DNA of 64,000 bases. Origin: Rhodoferax bucti. GTDB lineage: Bacteria; Pseudomonadota; Gammaproteobacteria; Burkholderiales; Burkholderiaceae_C. How positions within the stretch are numbered: the stretch's first letter is position 1; each line of letters opens with the position of its first letter. This document shows, in pieces, positions 33,823-43,254 of the stretch. The stretch covers positions 372,001-436,000 of the forward strand of contig NZ_VAHD01000002.1 of the NCBI RefSeq assembly GCF_005876985.1. The letters are read 5' to 3'. The notes beneath the pieces were generated by a model, which was not told the origin of the DNA, made no database searches, and saw nothing but the letters and a program-made list of their open reading frames with translations. Made by a program: the position numbers and the translations under genes.

Positions 33823-36072
33823 ATGCCCGATTCCGGTGATAAAAATGGCCCCAAGATGAAGAAATACCTGCTCCGGCGTCTCGGTGTGGCCCATGAGCCG
33901 GGCGACACCAAACCCTCGCTCTCTACCTGCATCGAAGCGGTGCTGGAGCAAAGCGATGCCTTGCTGGACGATGTATTTGCCGGCCTGCAGGCCATGCTGG
34001 GCGTGGCGGGCGGCAATACCTTGCATGCCCGCCAGCACCCTGTGCGGCGTGCCACGGTGGAAAAGCTGCTGGCGCAGGGCCATGAAGCCAAAGCGGTATT
34101 CCGGGTGGAGTTGCGCAGCGCCATTTATGGCGGCGGCTCTTTTCGCAAGCCTCAAATCAGCCAGGTGCGGTTTGATGACTTCCAGTTTCTGGAAGAAGAC
34201 CAGATTGACGCCAACATTGAGTGGGCGGTGACCGAGCAGGAAGTCAACCGCTCGGTAGAAGGCGTACTACCCGCGCTCAATGCGCTGGTTAGCAGCCTCA
34301 TGGGCTGGGCCAGTGTGCAAGCTCACCTTAACCCGCTCAAGCCGGAGGCCTTTGTGCATGCCCTGCGTGAGTCCTTGGGGCAAGTCATTCCGGACGACGA
34401 GGCCCGTGCGGCGGTCATGGCGCCGGCCGCAGGGTTGATGGGCACCGCGCTCAGCCAGATGTACCGCGAGTTGGTGGAGTGGCTCAAATCCCATGGGGTG
34501 GAGCCGGTGGCCACCGCTGCGGCAAGCAGCAACCCCTTTGGCGGGCCGGTCAAAGCGCCTGACACGCCGGTAACCCGCAGCCTGCTCACGCTCGACAAGC
34601 TGCGACGCTTGCTCTCCGGGGAGTTGGATTCTCCGGTCAGCCCGTCGGGTAGCGTGGATTTTTCTCACACTGTGCCGGCCTCGTTTGTAGCGTTGGAGGA
34701 CATGAAGCTGGTCGAGCCCATGCTTAAGCGCCTTGCCCTGCGGGCGAGCCAGCCCGTGATCGACGCTGAAGACGGCACTTCACCGCGGGCGGTGGCCGCC
34801 AGGGGCAAGGGGGATGTGCTGCAAGGCAGGGCTCTGGGCAAGGAGCTTGGGCAAGAGGTCGTGCGGCTCATGCTGGAAAACCTGATGCAAGACCGCCGCC
34901 TGCTCCCTGGCGTGCGCCAATCGATTTTGAGAATGGAGCCGGTGCTGCAGCGTTTGTCGGTGCTGGATCCGCGCTTTTTTGCCGATCGTAAGCACCCGGC
35001 TCGTATTTTTTTGGACCGGATGACACACCGCAGCTTGGCTTTCCAGTCGGAGAATGACGCCGGTTTTGCCCGCTTCCATAAAACCCTGGTCAACGCGATT
35101 AGCGTGCTGGCGGGGGGCGAGGGGGATGCCAAAGCCTTTGAGCGCATGGTGCGCAAGCTGGAGGAGGGCTGGTCGCAAGATGAGCTGCAACAGCGTCAGC
35201 TGGCAGCCGAAGCAGCGCGCGGCCTCATGCATGCGGAGCAGCGCCAGATGCTTGCACAGCGCTTAGCGCAGGAGTTTGTGCAGCGGATGACGTTTAAAAA
35301 TGCGCCGGAGTTTGTACTGGCCTTTTTGCGGGGGCCCTGGGCGCAGGTGGTTGCAGAGAGCCAACTGCGTTGCACCGATGGCCGGGAAGACGCCGATGGT
35401 TATCTCGCCTTGGTTGACGATTTGATCTGGAGCGTGCAACCCCGGCTGGTGCGCAAAAGCCGCGCCCGCCTGGTCGCGTTAGTGCCGCAAATGCTGGTGC
35501 AAATCCGGCAGGGCTTGGCGCGTATCGACTTTCCGGAAGAGCGCATTCCACTTTTCTTCGATGCGCTGATTGCAGTGCATGAACAGGCGTTTGACAACGC
35601 CAAATTTGTGGCCCAACGGGATGCGCCTGCTTCCCCTGCGGCGCCGCCTGCAGAATTGTCTGCAGAAGAGCTGTGGCTGGCGGAGGAAGAGGCCCAAGAC
35701 TCCGGCTTCGTGTTTGATACTGCTGTGCCGATAACGCCACCGGACGCTCCCGAGGTGGCCGATCCCGAGCTGCAAAGCGCCTGGAGTGCGGAGAGCCTGC
35801 ACACTGGTGCCTGGGTGGATATGGCTTTGGGCGGTGTCTGGGTGCGGGCGCAGTTGACCTGGAGCAGCCCGCACCGCACCTTGTTCATGTTCACCTCGGG
35901 TGGTGGCTTGGCGCACTCCATGTCCCGCCGCACCATGGACCGCTTGCGCGGGCTGGGCTTAATTCATCTCGTATCCGACGGGCACGTGGTGGACAACGCG
36001 CTGGATGCCGTTGCCCGCCAGGCCTTGCGCAACGATGTAAAAAATGCGTCAGAAGACGGTTCTGTCGACTAA
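33823..36072 (+). CDS. DUF1631 family protein (paralogue 1)
   Basis: The 749-aa cytoplasmic protein belongs to DUF1631, whose function is unknown. It is mostly helical. The C-terminal 100 residues carry the family's beta-rich module (GAWVDMALGGVWVRAQLTWSSP and FMFTSGGG), reminiscent of PilZ folds. It has a paralogue at 37820, with ettA between them. Landmarks shared by the pair include TLDKLRRLLSGELD, a THRSLAF segment and FLRGPWAQVV. No signal peptide or membrane span. Confidence 0.85.
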   Translation: MPDSGDKNGPKMKKYLLRRLGVAHEPGDTKPSLSTCIEAVLEQSDALLDDVFAGLQAMLGVAGGNTLHARQHPVRRATVEKLLAQGHEAKAVFRVELRSAIYGGGSFRKPQISQVRFDDFQFLEEDQIDANIEWAVTEQEVNRSVEGVLPALNALVSSLMGWASVQAHLNPLKPEAFVHALRESLGQVIPDDEARAAVMAPAAGLMGTALSQMYRELVEWLKSHGVEPVATAAASSNPFGGPVKAPDTPVTRSLLTLDKLRRLLSGELDSPVSPSGSVDFSHTVPASFVALEDMKLVEPMLKRLALRASQPVIDAEDGTSPRAVAARGKGDVLQGRALGKELGQEVVRLMLENLMQDRRLLPGVRQSILRMEPVLQRLSVLDPRFFADRKHPARIFLDRMTHRSLAFQSENDAGFARFHKTLVNAISVLAGGEGDAKAFERMVRKLEEGWSQDELQQRQLAAEAARGLMHAEQRQMLAQRLAQEFVQRMTFKNAPEFVLAFLRGPWAQVVAESQLRCTDGREDADGYLALVDDLIWSVQPRLVRKSRARLVALVPQMLVQIRQGLARIDFPEERIPLFFDALIAVHEQAFDNAKFVAQRDAPASPAAPPAELSAEELWLAEEEAQDSGFVFDTAVPITPPDAPEVADPELQSAWSAESLHTGAWVDMALGGVWVRAQLTWSSPHRTLFMFTSGGGLAHSMSRRTMDRLRGLGLIHLVSDGHVVDNALDAVARQALRNDVKNASEDGSVD

Positions 36073-36136
36073 GGAAAGTGCAAGCGGGGCGCCGCAGTCG
36101 ATAATAGTGGTTTACCGCTGAATAACCAGAATCGCA

Positions 36137-37798
36137 ATGGCTCAATACGTTTTCTCCATGAACCGCGTCGGCAAGATCGTGCCCCCCAAGCGGCACATTC
36201 TTAAAGACATCTCCCTGTCCTTCTTCCCTGGCGCCAAGATCGGCGTCTTGGGTACCAACGGTTCCGGTAAATCCACCCTGCTCAAGATCATGGCGGGTGT
36301 GGACAAGGAAATCGAGGGCGAAGCCATCCCCATGGCCGGCTTGAACATCGGCTACCTGCCCCAGGAACCCCAGCTCGACCCAAATCACACCGTGCGTGAG
36401 GCAGTGGAAAGCGGCATGGGCAACGTGTTCGCCGCCAAGGCCCGTCTTGAAGAGGTATACACCGCCTACGGTGCGGAAGACGCCGACTTTGATGCTTTGG
36501 CTGCGGAGCAGGCCGAGCTGGAGGCCATCATTGCGACTGCTGGCACCGACTCCGAGCACCAACTCGAAATCGCTGCCGACGCGCTGCGTTTGCCCCCATG
36601 GGATGCCAACATCGGCGTGCTTTCCGGTGGTGAAAAGCGCCGTGTGGCGCTGTGCCGCTTGCTGCTCTCCAAGCCCGACATGCTGCTGCTCGACGAACCC
36701 ACCAACCACTTGGACGCCGAATCGGTGGACTGGCTGGAGCAGTTCCTGCAGCGCTATTCCGGCACCGTGGTGGCCATTACCCACGATCGCTACTTCTTGG
36801 ACAACGCGGCTGAGTGGATTCTGGAATTGGACCGTGGCTCCGGCATTCCGTACAAGGGCAATTACTCGGATTGGTTGACCCAAAAGGGCGCCCGTTTGGA
36901 AGCTGAGCAGAAGGGCGAAGAAGCCCGCGCCAAGGCCTTGAAGAAGGAATTGGAATGGTCCCGCCAAAACCCCAAGGCCCGCCAAGCCAAGAGCAAGGCC
37001 CGTTTGGCCCGCTTTGAAGAATTGAGCGACTTCGAATACCAGAAGCGCAACGAAACCAACGAAATCTTCATCCCCGTGGCCGACCGCTTGGGCAGCCAGG
37101 TGATCGAGTTCAAGGGCGTGAGCAAGTCCTTTGGTGACCGGTTGTTGATTGACAACCTGAGTTTCAATATTCCGGCAGGTGCGATCGTCGGCATCATCGG
37201 CCCCAACGGTGCCGGTAAGTCGACCTTGTTCAAGCTGATCGCAGGCCGCGAGAAGCCCGATTCTGGCGAAGTGGTGATCGGCTCCACCGTGAAGATGGCG
37301 TTTGTGGACCAGCACCGCGACGCACTGTCGGACGAAAAAACCGTGTGGGAAGACGTGTCCGGTGGACTCGACATTCTCAACGTCGGCAAGTTCCAGATGG
37401 CCAGCCGTGCGTACTGCGGCCGTTTCAACTTCAACGGTGGCGATCAGCAGAAAAAGGTGGGCATGCTCTCCGGCGGTGAGCGCGGCCGTTTGCACTTGGC
37501 CAAAACCCTGATCGCGGGCGGCAACGTGCTGATGCTTGATGAGCCGTCTAACGACTTGGACGTGGAAACCTTGCGCGCCTTGGAAGACGCGTTGCTCGAA
37601 TTTGCCGGCACCATGCTGGTGATTTCCCACGATCGCTGGTTCCTGGACCGTATTGCCACCCACATCCTCGCAGCCGAAGGCGACAGCCAGTGGACCTTCT
37701 TTGACGGCAACTACCAAGAGTACGAAGCCGACAAGAAGAAGCGCCTGGGTGAAGAAGGTGCCAAGCCCAAGCGCATGCGTTACAAGGCCTTGAAGTAA
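36137..37798 (+). CDS. ettA: Energy-dependent translational throttle protein (ABC-F)
   Basis: The 553-aa soluble ABC-F ATPase binds the ribosomal E site and gates the first elongation cycles by ADP/ATP ratio. It has two ATP-binding cassettes: GTNGSGKST with LSGGEKRR, and GPNGAGKST with LSGGERGR; an arm and a Lys-rich linker (about residues 250-300) lie between. Length and the C-terminal KPKRMRYKALK match EttA. It lies between the two DUF1631 genes on the same strand, 64 bp and 21 bp away. Confidence 0.94.
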   Translation: MAQYVFSMNRVGKIVPPKRHILKDISLSFFPGAKIGVLGTNGSGKSTLLKIMAGVDKEIEGEAIPMAGLNIGYLPQEPQLDPNHTVREAVESGMGNVFAAKARLEEVYTAYGAEDADFDALAAEQAELEAIIATAGTDSEHQLEIAADALRLPPWDANIGVLSGGEKRRVALCRLLLSKPDMLLLDEPTNHLDAESVDWLEQFLQRYSGTVVAITHDRYFLDNAAEWILELDRGSGIPYKGNYSDWLTQKGARLEAEQKGEEARAKALKKELEWSRQNPKARQAKSKARLARFEELSDFEYQKRNETNEIFIPVADRLGSQVIEFKGVSKSFGDRLLIDNLSFNIPAGAIVGIIGPNGAGKSTLFKLIAGREKPDSGEVVIGSTVKMAFVDQHRDALSDEKTVWEDVSGGLDILNVGKFQMASRAYCGRFNFNGGDQQKKVGMLSGGERGRLHLAKTLIAGGNVLMLDEPSNDLDVETLRALEDALLEFAGTMLVISHDRWFLDRIATHILAAEGDSQWTFFDGNYQEYEADKKKRLGEEGAKPKRMRYKALK

Positions 37799-37819
37799 GT
37801 CTTTTTTCAGCCGCCCGCC

Positions 37820-40222
37820 ATGATGGACTCCACCGCCCGCCACCAGTCTTTGTACCAAGCAACAGTCCGTGACGCGGCCAGCAGCGGTGGTGTCATCATG
37901 GGGCGCCTGATCGACACCTTGCGCAAGGGCTTGCAGGCCCGGGAAATGGCAGCACGTGAGTTGCGTGAGCGCGATGTGTATGCAGAGTCCCTCAAGCAAC
38001 TCCGCATCCACGAAGGTGCTTTGCGAGAGGGCTACGAGGTGGCCCTGCTGGAGGAGTTCACCCGCCCGGTGGAAACGGTGAAGGCGGCGGTTCCCAGCAT
38101 CCACGACATGCACTTCGATCAACTGGAGTTGATGGATGAACTCCAGGTGCAGGAGAGCGTCAACATGGCCCGTGCCCAGCAAATGGCCATGCTCGCGGCA
38201 GAGGTGAGCCTGGCCGAACTCAACACCCTGATTTGCGCCACCCTGGGGTTGCCCACCGTGCGGCCGGAGCGCAACCCGTTGCGCCCGCAGGCCTACATCA
38301 ACGCACTGAAAGTTACCGTAGAGCGCACTCCTGTTGCCGCCGGAATCCGCTTGGAGTGGGTGACCGGCATGGGTGTGGCTTTGGGGGTGGAGCTGCGCGA
38401 GTTGTATGCCAAGCTTGCCAACAAATTGAAGGCGGAAGGTGTCGTGGCTGCAGGCTATGCAGTCACTCCAGCACCTCTGAATGCCGGCGCACCTTTTGGA
38501 AAACCACGGGAGTCAGTTGCAACGCCATCCCCGTTTGCGGAGTCGGCGCGTTATGGAGCGCCGGGGAGTGCGGAGCGGGAAGCCATCATTGCACGGGAAA
38601 TTCGTGCGCCACGGCCTGTAGCCGACCCCGCGTTGTTGACGCTGGATCGCCTGCGCCGCTTGCTGGCGGGCGAGTTGGATCAATTGGGGACTCCACATCG
38701 CGTTGCCGCTTTTGCCCAGCAATTTGCCCGCCAGTTTGAGTCGCCGGGTGGTGCCCCGCCGGCGGAAGATGTGCAGGCGGATTTCGCGGCCACGGTGCCT
38801 GCGGCGTTTGAGGCACTCACCGAGATGAAGCAGGTGGAGCGCGTGGTGCAGCGCTTGGAGCAGCGGCGCGGCGGCCTGTTGCCTGTGGGCGGTCAGCAGG
38901 GCTTGCAAGCCACCCGCGAGGCCATTCGCCAAACCGCCAACGGTGTCGCGCAGGCCCTGAGCCTGGAAGTGGTGGGTTTGATGGTGGACAACATTGCCCG
39001 CGACCCCCGCTTGCTGGAGCCTGTGCAACAAGTCATCCGGGAGCTGGAGCCTGCGCTGATGCGCTTGGCGCTGATAGACCCCCGCTTGTTCACCGACAAA
39101 CACCATGTAGCGCGTTTGCTGGTACAGGAAATCACGCACCGCAGTCTGGCATTTCCGAATGTCCAAGCGCCGGGGTTTTTGGCGTTTCTCGACGAAGTGC
39201 GCGAGGCGATCGCCCCTCTGGCAGACGCCATGCTAGAGGGTCCCGAGCTGTTCGCGCAAGCGCTGAATGACCTAAAGACGATCTGGCAGCAAGAGGCCAA
39301 TAAACAGCTCCAAGCCCGTACCCAAGCGGTGAAGGCGCTGGAAAAAGTGGAGCAACGCAACTTGCTCGCAGAAAAAATTGCGCGTGATATTGACTCCCAC
39401 CCGGACGCCGCCAAGGTGCCTGAAGTGGTGGTGAACTTTTTGTGTGGCCCGTGGGCGCAGGTGGTTGCGCAGGCCCGCTTGGCCGGCGGTGCGGGCTCTG
39501 CCGCTGCCGACAAATACCAAGCGCTGATATCTGCATTGCTCTGGAGTGCCCACCCCGAGCTGGCCCACAAGAATGTGGCCAAGCTGACGAAGTTGGTGCC
39601 TTTGTTGCTCAATACCTTGCGCGATGGCCTGGACACCATCCAATACCCCGCCACCAAAACCAGTGCTTTTTTTGAAGTGCTCATGGGCCTGCACCAGGCG
39701 GCCTTCCGAGCGGTGCAGCGTGACAATACGGCAACAGTCGCTGCGGTGCCTGCGGAGCTCAAGCCCCCTTCGGTGGCGACTTTGGTGCGCCATCGTCCGG
39801 TGGAAGAGGGCAATCCGTGGGTGGCACCCTCAGAGGCACAAGACTCCAACTTCCTCGATATGCCTGACGATGCGCCTGTGGCCGCGCCGGAAGGCGATTT
39901 GCCGGTCATCACCGGCTTGGGTGCTACTGCTGCACCGGTCATGAGTGGCACGGGAGCCGGTGGCTTGCCGCTCGGGTCCTGGGTGGAGTTGCAGTCGCAA
40001 GGCGATTGGGTACGTACCCAACTCACATGGGCCAGTCCGCATGGCACCTTGTTCCTGTTTACCAGCGCAGCGGGCACCACACAGTCGATGACGCGCCGCA
40101 CCCACGACAAGCTGGTGGCTGCGGGTCAGTTGCGGGTGATTTCTGCACAGCCAGTAGTGGATAGTGCGCTCGATGCGGTAGCCCAGCAGGCCATGAAAAA
40201 CAGCGTGGACTCTACGCTGTAG
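37820..40222 (+). CDS. DUF1631 family protein (paralogue 2)
   Basis: The 800-aa product is the longer DUF1631 copy. Its N-terminal half (helical, RHQSLYQATVRDAASSGGVIMGR) is fuller than in the first copy. Shared landmarks are LTLDRLRRLLAGELD, ITHRSLAF, FLCGPWAQVV and the C-terminal GSWVELQSQGDWVRTQLTWASP. Function unknown; the C-terminal beta module suggests nucleotide or c-di-GMP binding, which is only inference. It starts 21 bp after ettA and overlaps the TAXI protein gene tail-to-tail by 11 bp. Confidence 0.85.
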   Translation: MMDSTARHQSLYQATVRDAASSGGVIMGRLIDTLRKGLQAREMAARELRERDVYAESLKQLRIHEGALREGYEVALLEEFTRPVETVKAAVPSIHDMHFDQLELMDELQVQESVNMARAQQMAMLAAEVSLAELNTLICATLGLPTVRPERNPLRPQAYINALKVTVERTPVAAGIRLEWVTGMGVALGVELRELYAKLANKLKAEGVVAAGYAVTPAPLNAGAPFGKPRESVATPSPFAESARYGAPGSAEREAIIAREIRAPRPVADPALLTLDRLRRLLAGELDQLGTPHRVAAFAQQFARQFESPGGAPPAEDVQADFAATVPAAFEALTEMKQVERVVQRLEQRRGGLLPVGGQQGLQATREAIRQTANGVAQALSLEVVGLMVDNIARDPRLLEPVQQVIRELEPALMRLALIDPRLFTDKHHVARLLVQEITHRSLAFPNVQAPGFLAFLDEVREAIAPLADAMLEGPELFAQALNDLKTIWQQEANKQLQARTQAVKALEKVEQRNLLAEKIARDIDSHPDAAKVPEVVVNFLCGPWAQVVAQARLAGGAGSAAADKYQALISALLWSAHPELAHKNVAKLTKLVPLLLNTLRDGLDTIQYPATKTSAFFEVLMGLHQAAFRAVQRDNTATVAAVPAELKPPSVATLVRHRPVEEGNPWVAPSEAQDSNFLDMPDDAPVAAPEGDLPVITGLGATAAPVMSGTGAGGLPLGSWVELQSQGDWVRTQLTWASPHGTLFLFTSAAGTTQSMTRRTHDKLVAAGQLRVISAQPVVDSALDAVAQQAMKNSVDSTL

Positions 40223-41549
40223 CCAGCCTCTGGCGCACCAGCCCGATGTGGTTGCGCAGCGCATAGAGTTCGTCCGCATACGAGAGCGGCAAAATTACTT
40301 TGCCTACACGGGCTTCGATGGTGCTCAGCTCTTTCAGCAGCTCTGGCGCGAGCGAGGCGTCGGCCTCAAAGCGGGTTTCAATATCCCGCAACTGCCCGTA
40401 CCAGCGGAACACCCGTGAGCGCACCCGGTACGCGTAGAGCGGGGGCGCAATCTTGCCCAAGGGCAGCAGTACCGCAATGATGATGCCCATGGCCAGCCAC
40501 ATGCGTTCTACGAGGTTGGCGAGTGTGAACGGGATGTAGCGCTGCAGGGTGGGGACGCCGTTTTTCAAGGTCCGCTCGGCTTCCGGTGCCAAAGGAAACT
40601 CGCTGTTGGACGCGTTGGGAAACTCGCGAGCCCGGTTGAACCAGCCCGATTGCCCGTGGGTCTGTACGGCCGCTTGCGCCAGCAATTGGCGCAGGCCGGG
40701 GTGCAAACCCTCGCGGACCAGCATGCTGGTGGTGGTTGCGATCAGGTGCACATCCTGCGCCGGTACATTGCGGGCCAGGTCCACGACGCCGCGCGGCAGG
40801 GTGACCGGGGTGATGAAGGGCAGGCGCCGCGCGTAGGCCTCGTTCTGCGGAAAGTCCATCAGCCGGATGCCCGGGGTTTGCAGCAGCATTTGCACCATGG
40901 GGGCCTGGGGGGCGGAGGCAAATACGACAGCATCCAGCTTGCCCTGTAGCAGTTGCACCGTGGCAGGGGTTTGCTCCAGGTGGCTGAGGTGCACCTTCTT
41001 CGGATCCATGCGGTGCATATCGAGTAGCGAATCCATCAAGGGAGGCACGCCGCTACCCGCCGTGCCGGCATTGATGCGTAGAGATGCCAGCTGGTTCAGG
41101 GAGGTCAGCTTGCCGGAAGGAGTCACTGCCGCAGCGGCACTGCTGCGATAAAAGAGCCACACAGGCTCAACAAACAAATTACCGAGGGTGAGTAGGTCTT
41201 CCGCATCCTCGTTGGGTGGTGTGGTGGAGCTGCCGCCTTGTACAAAGCCCGCATCAGCTTCACCGCTTTGCAGCCGCCGCAGGTTGTCTGCCGAGCCTTC
41301 GGTGTGGACGAGCTCCACGGTAATGCCGTGGCGCCGTAGCAGGGCCGCGTATTGCTCGCCCATATCGGCATATGCACTTTGCTCCGGCCCGGTGACCAGG
41401 GTGAGCTGTTTCGGGGGCATGGGGTCCATCCACCAATAGGCCAGCCAGATCAAGGCGGCGCCGGCAATCAACAGGGGGCTGGCAGAGGTGAATAGGTCCC
41501 ATACCGCGAGCAGGGCAGCTTTGACGGGGCGGGGTACATGCAATGACAT
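40212..41549 (-). CDS. TAXI-family substrate-binding protein with two membrane anchors
   Basis: The 445-aa product resembles TRAP-transporter receptors of the TAXI type (LTLVTGPEQSAYADMGEQYAALL; GEADAGFVQGG). Unlike a free periplasmic receptor it has an N-terminal uncleaved helix (about 20-42) and a second helix near residue 355 followed by a helical cytoplasmic tail of about 75 residues. No TRAP membrane subunits are nearby. It may be a membrane-bound sensor rather than a transport receptor. It starts 2 bp after the flavin reductase gene. Confidence 0.8.
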   Translation of the reverse strand: MSLHVPRPVKAALLAVWDLFTSASPLLIAGAALIWLAYWWMDPMPPKQLTLVTGPEQSAYADMGEQYAALLRRHGITVELVHTEGSADNLRRLQSGEADAGFVQGGSSTTPPNEDAEDLLTLGNLFVEPVWLFYRSSAAAAVTPSGKLTSLNQLASLRINAGTAGSGVPPLMDSLLDMHRMDPKKVHLSHLEQTPATVQLLQGKLDAVVFASAPQAPMVQMLLQTPGIRLMDFPQNEAYARRLPFITPVTLPRGVVDLARNVPAQDVHLIATTTSMLVREGLHPGLRQLLAQAAVQTHGQSGWFNRAREFPNASNSEFPLAPEAERTLKNGVPTLQRYIPFTLANLVERMWLAMGIIIAVLLPLGKIAPPLYAYRVRSRVFRWYGQLRDIETRFEADASLAPELLKELSTIEARVGKVILPLSYADELYALRNHIGLVRQRLATA

Positions 41550-41551
41550 GC

Positions 41552-42070
41552 TTACAGCGGATGCTCGGCGTAAAACTTGCCGCCATGGTAGAGCAGCGGC
41601 GAAGCGCCGACCCGGTGGCTGCAGCGCTCCACTTCGCCCACAAAAATCACGTGATCGCCTTCTTCATATTGGCTGCGGTTAAAGCACTCGAAGCTGGCTG
41701 CTGCACCGGTTAACAGCGGTGCACCGTTGTACCCCAATTCAAAGTCCACGCCCGCGTAGCGGTCTACGTCTTTGGCGGCGAATTGCAGCGCCAATGCCTG
41801 CTGGTCCGCCGCTAGGATATTGATGGCGTAATGCGCGCCGCGGCTGAATGCGGCCATGGAGCCGGCTTTTTGCGCCAGACTCCAGAGCACCAGCGGGGGG
41901 GAGAGCGACACCGAGTTGAACGAATTGGCGGTCAGACCGACCAGTGTGCCGTCACTGGTGCGAGCGGTGACGATGGTGACCCCGGTCGCAAACATGCCTA
42001 GCGCCTGGCGGAACTGAGGGCTGGAAAAGTTGGGTGGCGTGGCGCGGTGGGCACGGGAGGGGGGTGTCAT
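41552..42070 (-). CDS. Flavin reductase family protein
   Basis: The 172-aa FMN-binding split-barrel protein carries FRQALGMFATGVTIVTA, GLTANSFNSVSLSPPLVLWSL and HVIFVGEVE, typical of NAD(P)H:FMN reductases that feed two-component monooxygenases (HpaC-like). No monooxygenase lies nearby. The TAXI gene follows after 2 bp on the same strand. It is divergent from the M14 peptidase gene. Confidence 0.9.
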   Translation of the reverse strand: MTPPSRAHRATPPNFSSPQFRQALGMFATGVTIVTARTSDGTLVGLTANSFNSVSLSPPLVLWSLAQKAGSMAAFSRGAHYAINILAADQQALALQFAAKDVDRYAGVDFELGYNGAPLLTGAAASFECFNRSQYEEGDHVIFVGEVERCSHRVGASPLLYHGGKFYAEHPL

Positions 42071-42102
42071 GCATCGAATTTACCCCATTTACAATGCCCT
42101 TC

Positions 42103-42945
42103 ATGCACAAACCGATGTTCGCCGCCTTGTTGATTGCTATGTTTTCGATAGCTGCTCGCGCAGATATGTCGAGGGCTTGCGTGGATTATTCTTCCAAAAT
42201 ACCGAGTGTCTCCCCGGCCATGTGCGATGCCGCAGGCCTGCAGGATTTGAAGGCCCGCTCCGGTCAGGGGCGGGTACTGTGGGGGCGGGATGTGGGGGCT
42301 GCGGACGCGAACTTCAAAGTGCTGGTGGTGGGGGGGATCCACGGAGATGAGATGTCTTCCACCTCGCTGGTCTACCACTGGCTGAATCTGGCGATGACAC
42401 CGCCTTCGGATTCGCCCTTGGATATCCATTGGCGCTTCATCCCCAGCCTGAACCCCGACGGACTGTTTGCCAAACCCGCTCGCCGCACCAATGGCAGCGG
42501 TGTGGATTTGAATCGCAATTTCCCCACGCCCAATTGGGCGCGTGATGCCAAGGTGTATTGGGAGCAGCGCACCCAGCGGGATCCACGCCGCTGGCCGGGT
42601 ACCAAGCCGGTGTCGGAGCCGGAGTCCCGCTTTCTCTTGGAGCAAATGGACAGCTTCAAGCCTAACCTGATCGTCAGCGTGCATGCGCCTTACGGCGTGC
42701 TGGACTTTGACGGACCCTCGGTGCCACCCAGCAAACTGGGGCGTTTGTATCTGGACCAGGTGGGCATCTTTCCGGGCTCTTTGGGCAACTACGCTGGGGT
42801 GCACCGGCGCATACCGGTCGTGACGATTGAGCTACCCAGTGCAGGCCGCTTGCCGCAGGATGCCGAAGTCCGGCAGATGTGGATGGATTTGCTGCGCTGG
42901 ACCAATGAGCGCTTGGGGCCGGTTGCGGCAGCCAGCGCACCCTGA
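42103..42945 (+). CDS. M14-family zinc carboxypeptidase (MpaA-like)
   Basis: The 280-aa exported protein has a signal peptide (cleavage near ARA-DM, residue 20) and a full M14 active site: zinc ligands in GGIHGDE (His80, Glu83) and SVHAPYG, the substrate-binding NPDG and GVDLNRNFP motifs, and catalytic Glu in TIELPSAGR. MpaA-type enzymes trim peptidoglycan tripeptides. Part of the signal peptide is encoded by dispersed-repeat copy F in reverse. Start could also be ATG 42094. Confidence 0.85.
   Translation: MHKPMFAALLIAMFSIAARADMSRACVDYSSKIPSVSPAMCDAAGLQDLKARSGQGRVLWGRDVGAADANFKVLVVGGIHGDEMSSTSLVYHWLNLAMTPPSDSPLDIHWRFIPSLNPDGLFAKPARRTNGSGVDLNRNFPTPNWARDAKVYWEQRTQRDPRRWPGTKPVSEPESRFLLEQMDSFKPNLIVSVHAPYGVLDFDGPSVPPSKLGRLYLDQVGIFPGSLGNYAGVHRRIPVVTIELPSAGRLPQDAEVRQMWMDLLRWTNERLGPVAAASAP
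42134..42190 (-). repeat. Dispersed repeat, copy F (in a signal peptide)
   Basis: On the minus strand it reads AAGCCCTCGACATATCTGCG then CGAGCAGCTATCGAAAACATAGCA. The plus strand is translated as LLIAMFSIAARADM inside the M14 peptidase signal peptide. Confidence 0.7.
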
Positions 42946-42946
42946 G

Positions 42947-43249
42947 TCAGGCCGCTGCTTGGGCGAGGCGCTGGGAGGCCTTGTCGGCCCAGAGTTGCAG
43001 GCTGTCCACCAGATCGCGCTGGCTGAAGGAGCAGCTTTCTTCGCTGAATAAGGCGCTGGACTCCAGCCGGTCCATCAACTGGTGCAGCACCTCGGTAAAT
43101 TTGGCTGGCAGCGCGGCGAGCAATGCACTCTGGCCGCGTGCCAATTCTGACAAGGCATGTGCCGCCAGCCCATCCGCACGGAACTGGTCCAGGGCGTCTT
43201 GCAACACCTGGAGTTGTGCGTGTGCAGTGGTGGGGTTGGCGGTGCTCAT
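42947..43249 (-). CDS. Hypothetical helical protein at the end of the aap operon
   Basis: The 100-aa product starts MSTANPTTAHAQLQVLQDAL, is rich in Ala, Leu and Gln, and looks all-helical with no membrane span. No family recognised. It begins 5 bp after the aapP stop, so it is probably cotranscribed with the amino-acid transporter. Confidence 0.6.
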   Translation of the reverse strand: MSTANPTTAHAQLQVLQDALDQFRADGLAAHALSELARGQSALLAALPAKFTEVLHQLMDRLESSALFSEESCSFSQRDLVDSLQLWADKASQRLAQAAA

Positions 43250-43254
43250 GTGAC

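Noticed and set aside
35891-38182. 763-codon open frame on the minus strand opposite ettA and the DUF1631 genes
   Set aside because: It is antisense to clear ABC-F and DUF1631 coding sequence, has no family-like motifs, and arises from high-GC codon use.
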